In this document: one piece after another, positions 33,769 to 42,650 of the stretch | Position numbering within the stretch: position 1 is the stretch's first letter | Layout of the letters: each line of letters begins with the position of its first letter | IMG/VR virus record: IMGVR_UViG_3300037189_030749 | Span: 1-44,150 of that record | Reading direction: 5' to 3' (one strand) | Source: a virus | Length of the DNA: 44,150 nucleotides | Position numbers and translations under genes: made by a program | Notes under the pieces: generated by a model | Told to the model about the DNA's origin: nothing | Databases searched by the model: none | The model's input: the letters and a program-made list of their open reading frames with translations, nothing else

Positions 33769-36700
33769 TCATCTCTGGTTAGTTAAAGCTAGGCCAGCAT
33801 TGTTGATGCCACTCAACACACCGGTGGTTATTTCAATATTATCCACGGTGGCAGCACTGAGGAATATCTCATTGGGTAGACATCTGATTTCATACAAGCT
33901 GCCGAAAACACTGTTGGTGTCTTGTGGTGCGATTATTATGCTGTTGAGCAAACCGGGCAATTTGCTGTGCAGATAGGCACTGAGTTCGGAAAAATAAAAT
34001 GTCTCGCCGAAATCCCAGTTTTCCAGAGCAAAATAATCCTGTATGTGATCCACTATACGGCTCTTCAATTCGTTGTCACTGATGCTGGTGTTGGTGTTCT
34101 TGACAACATAGAATTTAGCTTGTAGACTTAACATAGCTCTGTTGCCAAACAATAACTTATATCTGCCAGGATTGATCACCAGTTCGTCTGATATCATCTT
34201 GTTACGGAACAACCCACCATAGCTGTTGTTCAGTGTCACACTATCCAGCTCAGCTGGACGCATCTGTGTGTTTGTCTGATCTGCCACATAATTCCTGTAC
34301 TGCTCGTCATAACTCCGGGTGATGATGAACATGTCAATCAAGTTACTTGTGGCAGGATCCAATCTGCGATCATTGTTGGCATTATGTTGGTATTGGAAAT
34401 TTATCAGTTGCCTTCCAGCAAAAACCAAGTATTGGCTGGTTACATCTCTGACTGCAGGAACATTGTTGGCTGATACTATCTGATAAAATTTACGGTCAGT
34501 GACAGCATAGAACAATTTACCGATAGGGAATCCGTTCCTGGCCAACTGTATCTGGTTAAACGTGCTGTAATTGCTTGCTTTGATCTCTTCACCAGTGTCC
34601 AATATTTGATATCGATCCAAGCTATCACTGTCAGTATAACTCTTGTAAAACACTGTGGTATTGGAGACCACTTTGCGGAATATGTCTGGATCACTAGGCA
34701 ATGTATCATTTGCACGGTTAGCATATGTGACCATTATACGGCTGCTGTCACTAAATCCGTCATTTTCCCTGATGTTATCGCTTATCCTCAGGTCCACAGT
34801 TGCAGCCAATCCCATGTTGTTGGCCAACACCCTGATGTTGTCATACATCAGCTTGTTAGTGCTGCTGTCGAATACTGGTACCGGATTGATATTGAGGAAG
34901 CTGATCTGTTTCTTGCTGCCAAAAACCATTTCACATACACGATATGTCATGGTGTAACGGTTGCCGTCTGTCTGGAATAACACCATCCAGCTGCTGTCCA
35001 AATTAGTACCCAGTGTATTGATATCGTAATCGCCAGTGACACTGACATTGTCTATGCTGATTATGGTCCAAGGATCTTTGAATCCACTAGTGAAACTGCG
35101 GTTGTATACCAGTGCAAATTCCTGATGGTTGAATATCAGGTTGATGATGGTGTTGGCAGTGATGTTCTGCATGGTGGTGGACCAGGGAGCATATACCTTG
35201 GCTACTATCGCACCAGTGGGAATATTGTCCAACAGTGTGATAGCACCTATCCTACGTCCAGCAACATAACTCACCTGCGTGCCATCTCCCACCACGTTAC
35301 GGACGCCTGTCCAGAATTCCATGCGGTCGGTGGTTATGGCTGGCGTGCCAGCTATCAGCACATTGTCCTTATCGAAATAATAACCAGCAGGCGCACGTAT
35401 CAACACCAGGCTGTTGGGCAACAGATATTGAGTGTTGCTGGTGCTGAATTCTGCCACTGTCTGGCTCACACCCACGTTGTTGACAAAATATCCAGTGCAA
35501 CTGCTGTTGTCATTGGTAGTACGCTGCCAGAACAGGTAGGGTTGATCCAGCAATCCGCCTATGTTGGTATAAAATGATATGCTGTTGTAGTTTTCATAAT
35601 AGAACTGGCGCATGCCATCGCTTGCGATGCTGTTCAGCAATAACTTGTTGTAGACATCCACCACTTCATTGCGATTGGTAAACACAAAGTCCTGTGTCTT
35701 GTTCTTCTGGTCCTTGTAGAATACGCCGTCATCTGCAAACAAGTTGGTGCTGCTGTAGTTTCCCGTGGGGTCATTGATCTCGATACCACGGCTGCTGCCG
35801 ATACTGAAACGGTTGACTGCTTTGCTCTTGACTATGTCGCTGTATTGTGTGTAAGGAAAGCTGTTGTAATCTTCACCATTGACCATGCGGTCCTGGCTGT
35901 AGAATGCCTGTGGTGCTTTGTTTTTTATCTCTGCCATGGAATCTGCCCGGCTGGCATTACTGACAGTGTATTGCAGGCTGGCCAGTATGCTCAATGTTTC
36001 CACACGGTTACTCTTGCTGACATAGGGTATGGTTATCAGTATACGGCTCATGTTACTGGGGCTTATGCGGTATGTGGTTCCATTACTGACACGATAGTAT
36101 AACCTATATGTACCATATGGAATGTTACCGAATGTGCCATCACTGAACACCAGATCTATCTGATCGTTCATCCTGCTATTGACACTATAGATGTTCCTGA
36201 CACCTTTGGCCAGGTCGCTATAGATGGCGCTGCTGTTATACAAGCTGGGTACCTTGGTCCATAGGTCAGCAACGGTGCCATTCTGCAGATCATAGAACCA
36301 GATGTCTTCATTGTTGATGTTGTCGCTGTTTACATTGATCAGCCTATTGGGGATCTTATCCGAGATAGTCAAATCATTGTTGAGCAGGGTCCCCTGTTTG
36401 AAATACAGGAAATAACCAGTATTACTGCTGCCATAACCTTTACCATCATCCTGATGTATCAGACCGAATTGGCCACGTGTGCCAGGGTCCTGCTCAGTTA
36501 TCAGATCGCTGGTAGCGATGTTGGCACCAACTATCTCGAAAGGACTGCTGTTGGTATCCAGGTTAGCAGTGAAGCTGAATACCGGTAAGATGCTATTGGG
36601 GGTAATGATGTTATATTGTTGGGTGAGTATGTTGCTGATATATTTGCTGGCATAGGGTCTGCCCACACGTCCTGATCCCTGAGTAGCATTCAATATCTGA

Positions 36701-37170
36701 TTGAACTGGTTCTGCCAGTTCTGGTTTCCGCTGTCATCCCAGTTTACATATACATCATTTATGTTGTTGCCATTGATATCAGTCATGTTCTCAGTGGTAC
36801 TGATAGCTGATATCTTTAACAACCCGCTGGCGCTCTTGTTACGATTGGGTGAATAACCCAGTTGTTTGATCAGTTTAAGCACACTGTCACTACGGGTAGC
36901 AGTATCCAGGAAATTCTCACGAGCATTGAGATCGGTGCGGAAAGCCAATGCTTGTGCATTGAAAGCAATCAGATCCAATAATGCCACAAACTCTGAACTT
37001 TCTATGAAGTCATTGAAATCCTCTGCGTAATAAGTGCGGATGTAATCCACCATTACCTTGCGCATGGTTTCGAAATCATAACTCTGGAAATTGGCATCAC
37101 TGAAGGTGGTGTACAGCGTCTTCCAATCTTGCAAAGCGAATAGATTATTTTGTCTGGTGTTACTGGCCAT
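33769..37170 (-). CDS. Baseplate wedge protein, gp6/J-like, 1133 aa
   Basis: Forms the inner ring of the baseplate wedge, linking the hub to the peripheral parts and coordinating sheath contraction. The N-terminal region is characteristic of T4 gp6: LFALQDWKTLYTTFSDANFQ, VMVDYIRTYYAEDFNDFIES, then FVALLDLIAFNAQALAFRTD, NARENFLDTATRSDSVLKL and QLGYSPNRNKSA. Downstream blocks such as DGTFGNIPYGTYRLYYRVSN and NGEDYNSFPY fit the J-like core of baseplate J proteins. At 1133 residues it is much longer than T4 gp6 (660), with extra sequence in the middle and C-terminal half. A GATAAATA late promoter lies 19 bases upstream in the 46-base gap from the gp25 gene. The order gp5, gp25, gp6 agrees with the conserved contractile-tail arrangement. 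Confidence 0.88.
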   Translation of the reverse strand: MASNTRQNNLFALQDWKTLYTTFSDANFQSYDFETMRKVMVDYIRTYYAEDFNDFIESSEFVALLDLIAFNAQALAFRTDLNARENFLDTATRSDSVLKLIKQLGYSPNRNKSASGLLKISAISTTENMTDINGNNINDVYVNWDDSGNQNWQNQFNQILNATQGSGRVGRPYASKYISNILTQQYNIITPNSILPVFSFTANLDTNSSPFEIVGANIATSDLITEQDPGTRGQFGLIHQDDGKGYGSSNTGYFLYFKQGTLLNNDLTISDKIPNRLINVNSDNINNEDIWFYDLQNGTVADLWTKVPSLYNSSAIYSDLAKGVRNIYSVNSRMNDQIDLVFSDGTFGNIPYGTYRLYYRVSNGTTYRISPSNMSRILITIPYVSKSNRVETLSILASLQYTVSNASRADSMAEIKNKAPQAFYSQDRMVNGEDYNSFPYTQYSDIVKSKAVNRFSIGSSRGIEINDPTGNYSSTNLFADDGVFYKDQKNKTQDFVFTNRNEVVDVYNKLLLNSIASDGMRQFYYENYNSISFYTNIGGLLDQPYLFWQRTTNDNSSCTGYFVNNVGVSQTVAEFSTSNTQYLLPNSLVLIRAPAGYYFDKDNVLIAGTPAITTDRMEFWTGVRNVVGDGTQVSYVAGRRIGAITLLDNIPTGAIVAKVYAPWSTTMQNITANTIINLIFNHQEFALVYNRSFTSGFKDPWTIISIDNVSVTGDYDINTLGTNLDSSWMVLFQTDGNRYTMTYRVCEMVFGSKKQISFLNINPVPVFDSSTNKLMYDNIRVLANNMGLAATVDLRISDNIRENDGFSDSSRIMVTYANRANDTLPSDPDIFRKVVSNTTVFYKSYTDSDSLDRYQILDTGEEIKASNYSTFNQIQLARNGFPIGKLFYAVTDRKFYQIVSANNVPAVRDVTSQYLVFAGRQLINFQYQHNANNDRRLDPATSNLIDMFIITRSYDEQYRNYVADQTNTQMRPAELDSVTLNNSYGGLFRNKMISDELVINPGRYKLLFGNRAMLSLQAKFYVVKNTNTSISDNELKSRIVDHIQDYFALENWDFGETFYFSELSAYLHSKLPGLLNSIIIAPQDTNSVFGSLYEIRCLPNEIFLSAATVDNIEITTGVLSGINNAGLALTNQR

Positions 37171-37188
37171 GTATTTGCTCTTTTGATC

Positions 37189-37196
37189 TATTTATC
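37189..37196 (-). promoter_or_regulatory. T4-type late promoter for gp6-like gene
   Basis: GATAAATA in the 46-base gap, 19 bases before the ATG of the gp6-like gene. It probably also transcribes the giant gene behind it. Confidence 0.7.
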
Positions 37197-37216
37197 GGCT
37201 ATGAAATACACAGATA

Positions 37217-37603
37217 TTATAGCAGGAATAATCGCTGAGCTTGGCTATCGAATTTTATCTGTAATGTGGTGATCTGGTCGGTATTATTGAAAGCCAGGGT
37301 GCATACCACTATCAGTCCATGACCATCAGGGCTTTCCTGCAAGGTAGCACCGCTGATCACGTTTAATCTGGGATCATTACTGATGATGTTCTGTATGTTT
37401 GTCAGTATCTCGTCCTTCAAACCTATGGTCAATGGTTCGAACAACCTGTCCCAGATAATGCATCCAAACTCGGGATTAATCAGTTTTTCACCACGACGTA
37501 TGTTGAAATTATTCAACAGATCCTGGATGATCAGATCGTTATCTGCGATCCTAAAAGGTCCGAAATCCCTGTTTACTGTGCTATAACCGCGATACAATAC
37601 CAT
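37217..37603 (-). CDS. Baseplate wedge protein gp25-like, 128 aa
   Basis: A small wedge subunit of contractile tails, counterpart of T4 gp25, P2 W and TssE, which bridges the sheath and the gp6 ring. Length matches T4 gp25 (132). Recognisable features are the N-terminal DFGPFRIADNDLIIQDLLNN, then the family's key helix-loop NIRRGEKLINPEFGCIIWDR, whose EFG box contains the conserved Glu and Gly-rich stretch (RxGEr...PxFG), followed by LFEPLTIGLKDEILTNIQNI. The C-terminal half is a beta sheet with VVCTLAFNNTDQITTLQIKF. It starts 13 bases after the stop of the 404-aa gene and lies in the conserved gp5-gp25-gp6 order. Despite the historical name it is not believed to be a working lysozyme. Confidence 0.92.
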   Translation of the reverse strand: MVLYRGYSTVNRDFGPFRIADNDLIIQDLLNNFNIRRGEKLINPEFGCIIWDRLFEPLTIGLKDEILTNIQNIISNDPRLNVISGATLQESPDGHGLIVVCTLAFNNTDQITTLQIKFDSQAQRLFLL

Positions 37604-37615
37604 GTGGTTATTTAC

Positions 37616-38830
37616 CTACTTTCTGAACACAGGTTTACTGAACACACTGCGGCCCAACGTGACACTGCCAGTGCCTGGCAGCACATATCCACCACCGATA
37701 GGTGTTTTCCTGGTCTTGGTTTTTCCCAGGTTCTTCTGTGCCAGAGCCTGTTGGTTTATGTTATTCTGATATATCTCTCCAGACTGGCTCATGTAGGCAT
37801 CAGCAGTCATCTGGGTACGCAGTGCGATGTCATTGTTTTGTATCAGTGCTGCATCAGTATCTCTCTGGCTATAAGGTTCCGTGCCCGTTTGGCTATTGAT
37901 CACTGATGTCTTATTTGTACCAGTCAATTGGCTGTTGATAGCCATACGCTGTTCTACCAATCCCTGCCGTTGGAATTTTGTATTCTGTATCTGATCATTA
38001 AGAACTTGTTTCTTGTATGCATCAGTGGTCCTGACATATTCCGATGTGAGCGATGTTATCTGATCATCTAACAGGCTTATCTGCTTGTTTACCTGCTGGC
38101 GTTTCAGTTGGCTTGTGCCCTGGTTGCTGTCATATAATTGTGCTGTGCTATAAGCCACAGTGCCGCTCTGATTATTCTGTTTGGTTGTCAGGTGTTCCAG
38201 CATGTCTTTCTGGTTCCAATAAGATTTTATGTTCATGTCATCTGGTAATCTGGGAGGTGACTGTGCCAGATCTTGTATCTTTTCCTGCAACAAGCTGCTG
38301 GCTCCAGATGACAGCAGATCACTTGTGGGATTAACGAATCCCTTGTCGCCGTTTATTCCAGCGCCATTCTGCCAGGCATATTTTCGTGGCTGTACCAGAT
38401 AGGTGAATTTCTCAGCGGTCATATTCAAAGCCAGCGCACAACCACGCAACTGGCTGTCCACATTGAACAACGAACCATCATTCAACAGGCTGATGAAATT
38501 ACTGACCCAACACAACAGCGTCAGTGGATCTTTGAGATCAGGAACCTGTTGCGGTTCTATCCCTGTATTGTCTGCCATATATCTGCTGACCAATGCCACT
38601 TGCAGGGCATTTATATCTGTTATCCTCAAGTAATAGGCACACAGTTTTTCACTGGTATTATTACCCAGTTGTGCTGCATCAATGAACAATGTAGCCAGGG
38701 CTGCTATGCCCTGTTCGGCTCTGAGATAAACTGCATAGCCCCCATTGGTGCCTGATGCATATTTGTCATTTGCATTGTACAGCAAGTTGCCTGGATTGTT
38801 GAGGTTAATACTAAGTGTCTTGTCTGCCAT
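37616..38830 (-). CDS. Tail protein with N-terminal NPGN-type cell-wall-associated domain, 404 aa
   Basis: Residues about 8-115 resemble the NPGN domain of phage structural proteins and putative peptidoglycan hydrolases: LNNPGNLLYN, then GGYAVYLRAEQGIAALATLF, RYMADNTGIEPQQ and VPDLKDPLTLLCWVSNFI, the same order as NNPGN, GxFAVF, GIRAL and the tGv-l-d blocks in that family. The usual RWAP-type box is not clear. The region after residue 115 has Gln-rich helical sequence with probable coiled coils (QLKRQQVNKQISLLDDQITS) and a disordered C-terminus, which suits a virion protein. It is adjacent to the spike gene, which lacks a lysozyme domain, so it might supply wall-degrading activity at the tail tip. 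Hydrolase activity is inference, and catalytic residues cannot be named. Ends in TAG. Confidence 0.68.
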   Translation of the reverse strand: MADKTLSINLNNPGNLLYNANDKYASGTNGGYAVYLRAEQGIAALATLFIDAAQLGNNTSEKLCAYYLRITDINALQVALVSRYMADNTGIEPQQVPDLKDPLTLLCWVSNFISLLNDGSLFNVDSQLRGCALALNMTAEKFTYLVQPRKYAWQNGAGINGDKGFVNPTSDLLSSGASSLLQEKIQDLAQSPPRLPDDMNIKSYWNQKDMLEHLTTKQNNQSGTVAYSTAQLYDSNQGTSQLKRQQVNKQISLLDDQITSLTSEYVRTTDAYKKQVLNDQIQNTKFQRQGLVEQRMAINSQLTGTNKTSVINSQTGTEPYSQRDTDAALIQNNDIALRTQMTADAYMSQSGEIYQNNINQQALAQKNLGKTKTRKTPIGGGYVLPGTGSVTLGRSVFSKPVFRK

Positions 38831-38831
38831 A

Positions 38832-40448
38832 TTATACCACCATTATGATTCCAGTTCCAGTTCCCAGTGTGCCGCCACCAGCGATGCCTGTGCCGCTGGG
38901 TGAAATAGTTCCCTGGTTATTGGTAGTGAGTCCAGTGATGAAACCAGGATCGTTAGTGTTGGCACCAGTGATGATACCAGTATTGGTATTAGTATTAGTA
39001 TTGGTATTAGTATTAGTATTGGTATTAGTATTGGTGCTACTGCTGGATTGTTGCAATTGGTTTAAGTTTGCCATGCCACCACCAAAATTGTTCTGTGCGC
39101 TATATGAATTAGTACTAATGGGGGTACTGCCAGCTGAACCTTCGAAACCTTCATTGGGATTGAAACTATAATCAGCTGGACCACCACCGTTGTCCAGATG
39201 GTAGGGCCAGGGTTCGTGCCTGGGCATGTAGATGGGTAATTTGGCAACAGGTGCTGGTTCAGCATCTTGCTCTCCGCCACTGTTGATCAAGACCAATGCA
39301 CCAACGATGACCACGACACCATGTCCATAGATGTTTATCATGTCTGCACTGTTAAGCCATACTTCACCGCCTTTGAGATGTAATCCTGCTTCTGCGGTGA
39401 TCTTGGTGTTCTCATGGCTCAGGCTGGTGATCTGGTTGCTTTCGCTGCGTATGTACTGGCGGCTTTCTATATCGATGGTGTCTGCTTTGAGACGGAAGCT
39501 GCGACCCACATCTATGAACATGTCTCGCATGGCTGTGATCTTGATGTCGCGTTGGCTGTACACATACACGTCACCTTCCTTGTCTATCTCCACCCAGGCT
39601 TTGCCGTTGTGATTGATGATATAGATGAACTCCTTGTCCTCCTCATCATGCATGAGGATGGTGTGTCCAGCAGTGCTGCGCAATCTCAGCCTGCGATTTT
39701 CACCTTCTATGTTACCGTCATCCATGACGAAGGTGTGGCCACCCTTGCGCTCAGGATAATAGATCTTGAGAGTGCCATGTTTATCATCGTAGGGCTCTAT
39801 CACTGGGTCTCGGTCCACAGGCATACCTGGTGTACTGATACCGAACACCCTGCTGGGGCTTTCACGGAATGCAGTGCTGGTACCAGGATTACGATGATCA
39901 TCCTGATCTATACCCTGTTTCTTATAAGCCTTTTGCTGATAATCCAGAGGAGTCTGTGCCTTTGTATAGAAATTGGTGTAAGCATCAGGACTCTGCTCCT
40001 TGTCATTCCATTCTTTCACAGGATCTTTACCGCCCACGATGTCATGGCTTATGCCAGGCATCATGTGCATGCTGGGCCAGTCTGGCACACAACCTATCCA
40101 ATAACCCCTGCTGGGATCACCGTTGACAAATATGCACATGACGTTCACACCCACATCAGGGCTAGCGAACCATAAACCGCTGCTCTGTGGTTCAGTTTTC
40201 CTGCTGTCGAATGGCGGTGTCACTGTGTAAAAAGGACTGAGATAATCCACAGTCTTCCAGGAAGCATCGTCCGCAGGATCGCCACCTAGTTCTGGTATGT
40301 AAACCTGGACACGACCGCTACGTTTGCGATCCACATTGGCTTTGACTGAACCGATATAGGGTCCAGGACTGATGCGAATGCCATCTGCGCTTTCATGAAC
40401 GGTGTGACCTAAGGGTTTTTTACTGTCGGTAATATCTAGATTAGGCAT
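38832..40448 (-). CDS. Baseplate spike / hub protein, gp5-VgrG-like, 538 aa, no lysozyme domain
   Basis: The membrane-piercing spike at the baseplate centre, counterpart of T4 gp5 and P2 V. Residues about 30-135 form the OB-fold: SVKANVDRKRSGRVQVYIPE, YLSPFYTVTPPF and NPSRGYWIGCVPD-type ending. Residues about 190-400 contain the beta-helical spike: HTFVMDDGNIEGENRRLRLR, HTILMHDEEDKEFIYIINHN, then short strands (DVYVYSQRDIKITAMRDMFI, LKADTIDIESRQYIRSE, GLHLKGGEVWLN). No lysozyme domain sits between OB and helix, unlike T4 gp5. The C-terminal 140 residues are Gly/Asn/Thr-rich and include a (Thr-Asn)9 run at about 472-490. One base separates its stop from the next gene. Probably trimeric, docking on the 626-aa hub candidate upstream. 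Confidence 0.87.
   Translation of the reverse strand: MPNLDITDSKKPLGHTVHESADGIRISPGPYIGSVKANVDRKRSGRVQVYIPELGGDPADDASWKTVDYLSPFYTVTPPFDSRKTEPQSSGLWFASPDVGVNVMCIFVNGDPSRGYWIGCVPDWPSMHMMPGISHDIVGGKDPVKEWNDKEQSPDAYTNFYTKAQTPLDYQQKAYKKQGIDQDDHRNPGTSTAFRESPSRVFGISTPGMPVDRDPVIEPYDDKHGTLKIYYPERKGGHTFVMDDGNIEGENRRLRLRSTAGHTILMHDEEDKEFIYIINHNGKAWVEIDKEGDVYVYSQRDIKITAMRDMFIDVGRSFRLKADTIDIESRQYIRSESNQITSLSHENTKITAEAGLHLKGGEVWLNSADMINIYGHGVVVIVGALVLINSGGEQDAEPAPVAKLPIYMPRHEPWPYHLDNGGGPADYSFNPNEGFEGSAGSTPISTNSYSAQNNFGGGMANLNQLQQSSSSTNTNTNTNTNTNTNTNTNTGIITGANTNDPGFITGLTTNNQGTISPSGTGIAGGGTLGTGTGIIMVV
38979..39035. repeat. Thr-Asn microsatellite in the spike gene
   Basis: Nineteen codons alternate Thr and Asn, ten ACT/ACC codons and nine AAT codons, in the C-terminal tail of the gp5-like spike. 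The low-complexity run is prone to slippage in multiples of six bases. Confidence 0.9.
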
Positions 40449-40463
40449 ATCTGGTTTCCATCT

Positions 40464-42344
40464 TTACATAGGTGAATTTTGATTGAATTGTCCAAAGTCG
40501 GGCAAGGATACCTTGCCTGTGTTACCAGCGTTACCACCTGTGGTACCTGTAGCATCAGTTATATTACTATCTCTTTTGCCAGTCTGGCTACCAGCGTTGC
40601 CACCTGTGGTTCCAGTGGCATCAGTTATATTACTATCTCTTTGCCCGGACTGCTGGGTCTTCTGCGTGGTGGTATCATCCTGGTTTGTGTTGCGTATCAT
40701 GCGTAATAACTGCGTAAAGCTGCCGTTGCGGAAACTGGACTTGACACTGATGATCTTATAAACACCTTGTATGAAGCTGGCGTCACCTACGTCAAATAAT
40801 CCGTCGTCCTGATAATCGGTTTTAGGAGCGCGGCTGCGGATAAAAACGAATTGATCACTACTGGTAAAATCTATTGTATCTTTCAAGTTGATATTGTTGC
40901 CGCTGACAAAGTCTGGATCTCCCACTATCTGTATCTCCAATGTGACCATGTCCACATTATGATCATACACATATTGCATGATGTCGTCCACACTCATGCG
41001 AGCGATATTATCGGTCATGGGTCCAGTGTTCTGGCGATTGGCCAACCCACGTGCAGGAATCATCTTCCTGTCCAGTTGCAAGGGATTCTTTGTTGTGCCA
41101 TTGATGTCTGGTTCTTCTGGTTGTTGGCCTTCCTTGATGGGACCGATGGTGTTACTGTCCTGGGCATTATAGTTGGCATGTGATGCATTCCTGGCTGTCC
41201 AGAATGCTGTCTTGAAATCCATGTCTAGTCTCAGTATGTCCCGGTTAAGACCAGTATACAGGTAATCATAGACTCGCACACAGTCATCTATGGTGACTTT
41301 TTTAGTGGTTATGTGCGGTGGACTGATGCCTTTGACAGGATAGGTCACCACTTTATAGGTGAATACTTTCTGCCAGTCATTGCGTTTCCTGTCCCACTTA
41401 ACGAACTGGGTGTCCACATTGATCTTCCACAATGTCATTTCTTTGCCGCCCACCTGGTCTTTCATGTAACTGCTATAGCCGATGATGGTGTTGATGAAAT
41501 CGGTGATCTTGGTACCTGATGCCACACGGAATACGTTGTTTTTTATCTCCAGCGGCAGGAATCCTTTCTGCATCTGCTGCCAAGCTCCAGCATTCTTGGC
41601 ATCTGGCACACTGAATGTCTGGAACTGTTTGCGGTTATCAGTAGATACTTTGGCGCCTGCTATCTCACCGGGCAGCTCTATAAGATAAGTGTTAGCCTGT
41701 TCCACTTTCTGTAATTTGGTTTGCATCTCTTGTTCGGCCAGGTTCAGAGTGTCTTTGAGGCTCTTGACCATTTGCGAGTTGGGACCTGACAATATGTGTT
41801 GTACGGTGGTACCTTGCAATTCCAAGCCGAACGGTATGAGATTTTCTGCTGGATTAAGTGCATAATGGCTTGTGGGGATAGCTCTACAACTATAGACGCT
41901 GCTGCCATTGAGTATCTTCATCTGGACGCCAGTCATGGTAAATGGTACCACTTTACTAGTGATCACACCAGTGGGGTTGCCATCATCTGTATATCCCAGC
42001 CACTGGATCTTCATGGCGAAAAAACAACTGTTCCACTGGGCGCCAGGGTTAAGCCTAGCATGTGTCTTTAATATCTGTGCAAGGAATCGATTAGTGTAGG
42101 GTTCAGTGACATCGAATGTGAAATTGACCACATCTGTGTTCCTACCCCTGGCAGTGAGACCCACCAAGCTGCTCATCTCCAAGTTATCGATATGCAGGTC
42201 CAGAGGAAAATCCGCACTGCGGTTGCCGCCCACACCGCTGTCAGCTATGAGCAACTCTGAGCCTTGCAGTTCATTAGCCTTACAGGCCCACATCTCTAAC
42301 CTGTAAGCATAGTTGACATAGTTGTGTAATGTATTAGTGGCCAT
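40464..42344 (-). CDS. Baseplate hub candidate (gp27 position), 626 aa
   Basis: No strong family motif, but the place just before the spike gene is where gp27, P2 D or Mu gp44 hub proteins lie, which bind the spike trimer. The N-terminal half has beta-rich blocks such as YAYRLEMWACKANELQGSEL, DLHIDNLEMSSLVGLTA and VVNFTFDVTEPYTNRFLAQI. A heptad-like helix, LKDTLNLAEQEMQTKLQKVE, is near residues 205-225. A later block, MTLWKINVDTQFVKWDRKR and DMVTLEIQIVGDPDFVSGNN, resembles segments common in hub proteins. The C-terminus is a hydrophilic tail with two 22-residue repeats (RDSNITDATGTTGGNAG). Ribosome binding site GGGAGG lies within the last codons of the gp53-like gene. The hub role is contextual; a generic tail protein remains possible. 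Confidence 0.7.
   Translation of the reverse strand: MATNTLHNYVNYAYRLEMWACKANELQGSELLIADSGVGGNRSADFPLDLHIDNLEMSSLVGLTARGRNTDVVNFTFDVTEPYTNRFLAQILKTHARLNPGAQWNSCFFAMKIQWLGYTDDGNPTGVITSKVVPFTMTGVQMKILNGSSVYSCRAIPTSHYALNPAENLIPFGLELQGTTVQHILSGPNSQMVKSLKDTLNLAEQEMQTKLQKVEQANTYLIELPGEIAGAKVSTDNRKQFQTFSVPDAKNAGAWQQMQKGFLPLEIKNNVFRVASGTKITDFINTIIGYSSYMKDQVGGKEMTLWKINVDTQFVKWDRKRNDWQKVFTYKVVTYPVKGISPPHITTKKVTIDDCVRVYDYLYTGLNRDILRLDMDFKTAFWTARNASHANYNAQDSNTIGPIKEGQQPEEPDINGTTKNPLQLDRKMIPARGLANRQNTGPMTDNIARMSVDDIMQYVYDHNVDMVTLEIQIVGDPDFVSGNNINLKDTIDFTSSDQFVFIRSRAPKTDYQDDGLFDVGDASFIQGVYKIISVKSSFRNGSFTQLLRMIRNTNQDDTTTQKTQQSGQRDSNITDATGTTGGNAGSQTGKRDSNITDATGTTGGNAGNTGKVSLPDFGQFNQNSPM
40524..40655. repeat. 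66-bp tandem repeat in hub candidate tail
   Basis: Two copies with period 66 (starting near 40524 and 40590) encode a 22-residue unit containing RDSNITDATGTTGGNAG. The copies differ by a few, mostly silent, bases and only slightly at the protein level. Confidence 0.85.
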
Positions 42345-42347
42345 GCA

Positions 42348-42650
42348 TCAACCTCCCAGCGCGGTACGAAGATATTTGCCTTGGGGCAGGTATATGACAG
42401 TGCCAGCATTGTGATCCCAGATGGGATCCTTTATGATATCAGGATTACGTACTGAAAACACCCACCATAGCCCACTGGTACCATACAGATCATAAGCCAT
42501 GAGATCTGGTCTCAGATCATAAGTGGGGCTGATGGCTATCAGGACGTCATCTGCTCTCGCAGGCACATCCCTCATGGTCATGATGTCCAGGAAACGATTC
42601 TGTAACAGGGCGGTGGTGTAATAAGGACTGCTGATGCTGTACTCTACCAT
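42348..42650 (-). CDS. Baseplate wedge protein gp53-like (LysM-like), 100 aa
   Basis: Short baseplate protein. The central block DLMAYDLYGTSGLWWVFSVR followed by NPDIIKDPIWDHNAGTVIYL fits the gp53/LysM-like pattern of a YGxxxLWWVfxxxNxiiDPi core, shared by T4 gp53 and the small LysM-like tail proteins such as P2 X. T4 gp53 is longer (196), so only the core domain is present here. It begins in a TAATG overlap with the 336-aa gene and its last codons carry the Shine-Dalgarno sequence for the hub candidate downstream, so it is tightly coupled on both sides. In contractile tails this protein connects wedges around the hub or caps the baseplate ring. Assignment is by motif and position. Confidence 0.78.
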   Translation of the reverse strand: MVEYSISSPYYTTALLQNRFLDIMTMRDVPARADDVLIAISPTYDLRPDLMAYDLYGTSGLWWVFSVRNPDIIKDPIWDHNAGTVIYLPQGKYLRTALGG

